Positions 60,090 to 62,500 of a DNA stretch of 62,500 nt are shown piece after piece. Made by a program: the position numbers and the translations under genes. The DNA is from Alloyangia pacifica. GTDB lineage: Bacteria > Pseudomonadota > Alphaproteobacteria > Rhodobacterales > Rhodobacteraceae. Every line of letters starts with the position of its first letter. Position 1 is the stretch's first letter. A model generated the notes under the pieces. The model searched no databases. It saw only the letters and a program-made list of their open reading frames with translations, and had not been told where the DNA came from. Location: assembly GCF_003111685.1 (NCBI RefSeq), contig NZ_CP022192.1, forward strand, positions 1 through 62,500, read 5' to 3'.

Positions 60090-60115
60090 ACGCCCGCGGC
60101 ATGCACCGTGGGCGT
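60090..60115 (-). terminator. rRNA operon terminator
   Basis: A 10-base stem (ACGCCCACGG pairing with CCGCGGGCGT, one G-T-type mismatch) with a 6-base loop lies 96 bases after the 5S rRNA on the minus strand. It is followed by TTCTTGCGTTT. No other gene lies between 5S and this hairpin, so it is the probable end of the rRNA transcript. Confidence 0.7.
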
Positions 60116-60210
60116 CAAACGCTTGAGACTTTGGAGCGTCCCTGCCCACGGCTTGGAAACGGCGCGTGGCTTGGGTCATCGTTTAGGAGAGATACTGTGG
60201 GTTTTACTAG

Positions 60211-60327
60211 GTTTGGCGGTGACCTACTCTCCCACGTCTTGAGACGCAGTACCATTGGCGCGGCAGCACTTAACGGCCGGGTTCGGAATGGAGCCGGGTG
60301 TTTTGCTTGCGCTATGACCACCAAACC
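60211..60327 (-). rRNA. rrf: 5S ribosomal RNA
   Basis: Read leftward, the sequence begins GTTTGGTGGTCATAGCGCAA and continues with ACACCCGGCTCCATTCCGAA, the highly conserved loop B/C of 5S rRNA. It ends with GGTCACCGCCAAAC, which pairs with the 5' end. Length is about 117 bases; the ends are approximate. It follows 23S by roughly 108 bases. No tRNA follows it before the terminator. Confidence 0.95.
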
Positions 60328-60435
60328 GAGAAAAACCCACATTGTCGCGCTGTTTTGGGCGCGACGTGGACCAAGTCAAGTATTTTGTAGGGGTTGTATG
60401 CTTCGTCTGATTTCGGAACAGCCTTGCTGTTCCTG

Positions 60436-62500
<2,065 letters not shown>

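Noticed and set aside
60116..60210. Possible tRNA between 5S rRNA and the terminator
   Set aside because: Read on both strands, no cloverleaf, T-loop or anticodon arm could be formed.

Overview
The window is GC-rich, tightly packed bacterial DNA that reads as a chromosome of a marine-type alphaproteobacterium in the Rhodobacterales (Roseobacter-like). The support is the oxygen-dependent cobalamin route (CobG, CobN, CobF), the many TRAP, TTT and ABC uptake systems, the frequent ATGA/GTGA gene overlaps, and the rRNA sequence. No genome-level identification was possible. No mobile element, phage gene, CRISPR array or tRNA was seen.

Layout. (1) 1-4.7 kb: a leftward operon for a class I cytochrome P450, its [2Fe-2S] ferredoxin, a ferredoxin reductase and a TRAP binding protein (cut by the window edge), with a divergent LysR regulator and a perfect palindrome between them. 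(2) 4.7-5.3 kb: a small MT-A70-family methyltransferase homologue with a degenerate catalytic motif. (3) 5.5-13.3 kb: a LacI regulator and a tripartite tricarboxylate transporter (tctCBA) facing a pentonate-type dehydratase, a DapA-family lyase and an RraA-family protein. Two LacI-type operators lie in the shared promoter region. (4) 13.4-16.4 kb: an Lrp/AsnC regulator divergent from a pyruvate-dehydrogenase-E1/transketolase-like enzyme. (5) 16.5-37.4 kb: a nearly complete aerobic cobalamin locus with two cobalamin riboswitches. Present are cobS, cobT, cobU, a CobC-like phosphatase, a PduX-like kinase, cobD, cobC, cobO, a DUF1636 gene, cobW, cobN, cobG, H, I, J, K, L, E, M, B, a solitary CbiM-like protein and cobF. 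Not in the window are cobA, cobQ, the chelatase partners CobS/CobT and bluB. (6) 37.7-38.6 kb: a small winged-helix protein and a MASE1-like membrane protein. (7) 38.6-46.9 kb: a leftward TRAP operon with an SDR dehydrogenase, and a rightward IclR, SCP2-type thiolase, acyl-CoA ligase and double-PPC protein, with IclR-type operator candidates between. (8) 47.0-59.8 kb: a hydroxyproline island. (9) 60.1-62.5 kb: the 3' end of a leftward rRNA operon (23S partial, 5S, terminator).

How the genes work together. Region 8 carries every step from trans-4-hydroxy-L-proline to 2-oxoglutarate: epimerase, FAD dehydrogenase, pyrroline-hydroxycarboxylate deaminase and ketoglutarate-semialdehyde dehydrogenase. 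It adds two 3-hydroxyproline dehydratase candidates (AcnX and a proline-racemase-fold protein with a Ser/Thr active-site pair), a pyrroline-2-carboxylate reductase, a polar amino acid ABC importer and an XRE-cupin regulator. If the pentonate-type enzymes of region 3 act as their relatives do, they also lead to 2-oxoglutarate semialdehyde and could share the dehydrogenase of region 8.

Most promising leads: the P450 with Asn-Glu in place of the acid-alcohol pair, the MT-A70 homologue without DPPW, the Ser/Thr proline-racemase-family enzyme, the divergent PduX-like kinase, the solitary riboswitch-controlled CbiM-like protein, and several near-perfect operator palindromes. I did not find a clearly new multi-gene system.
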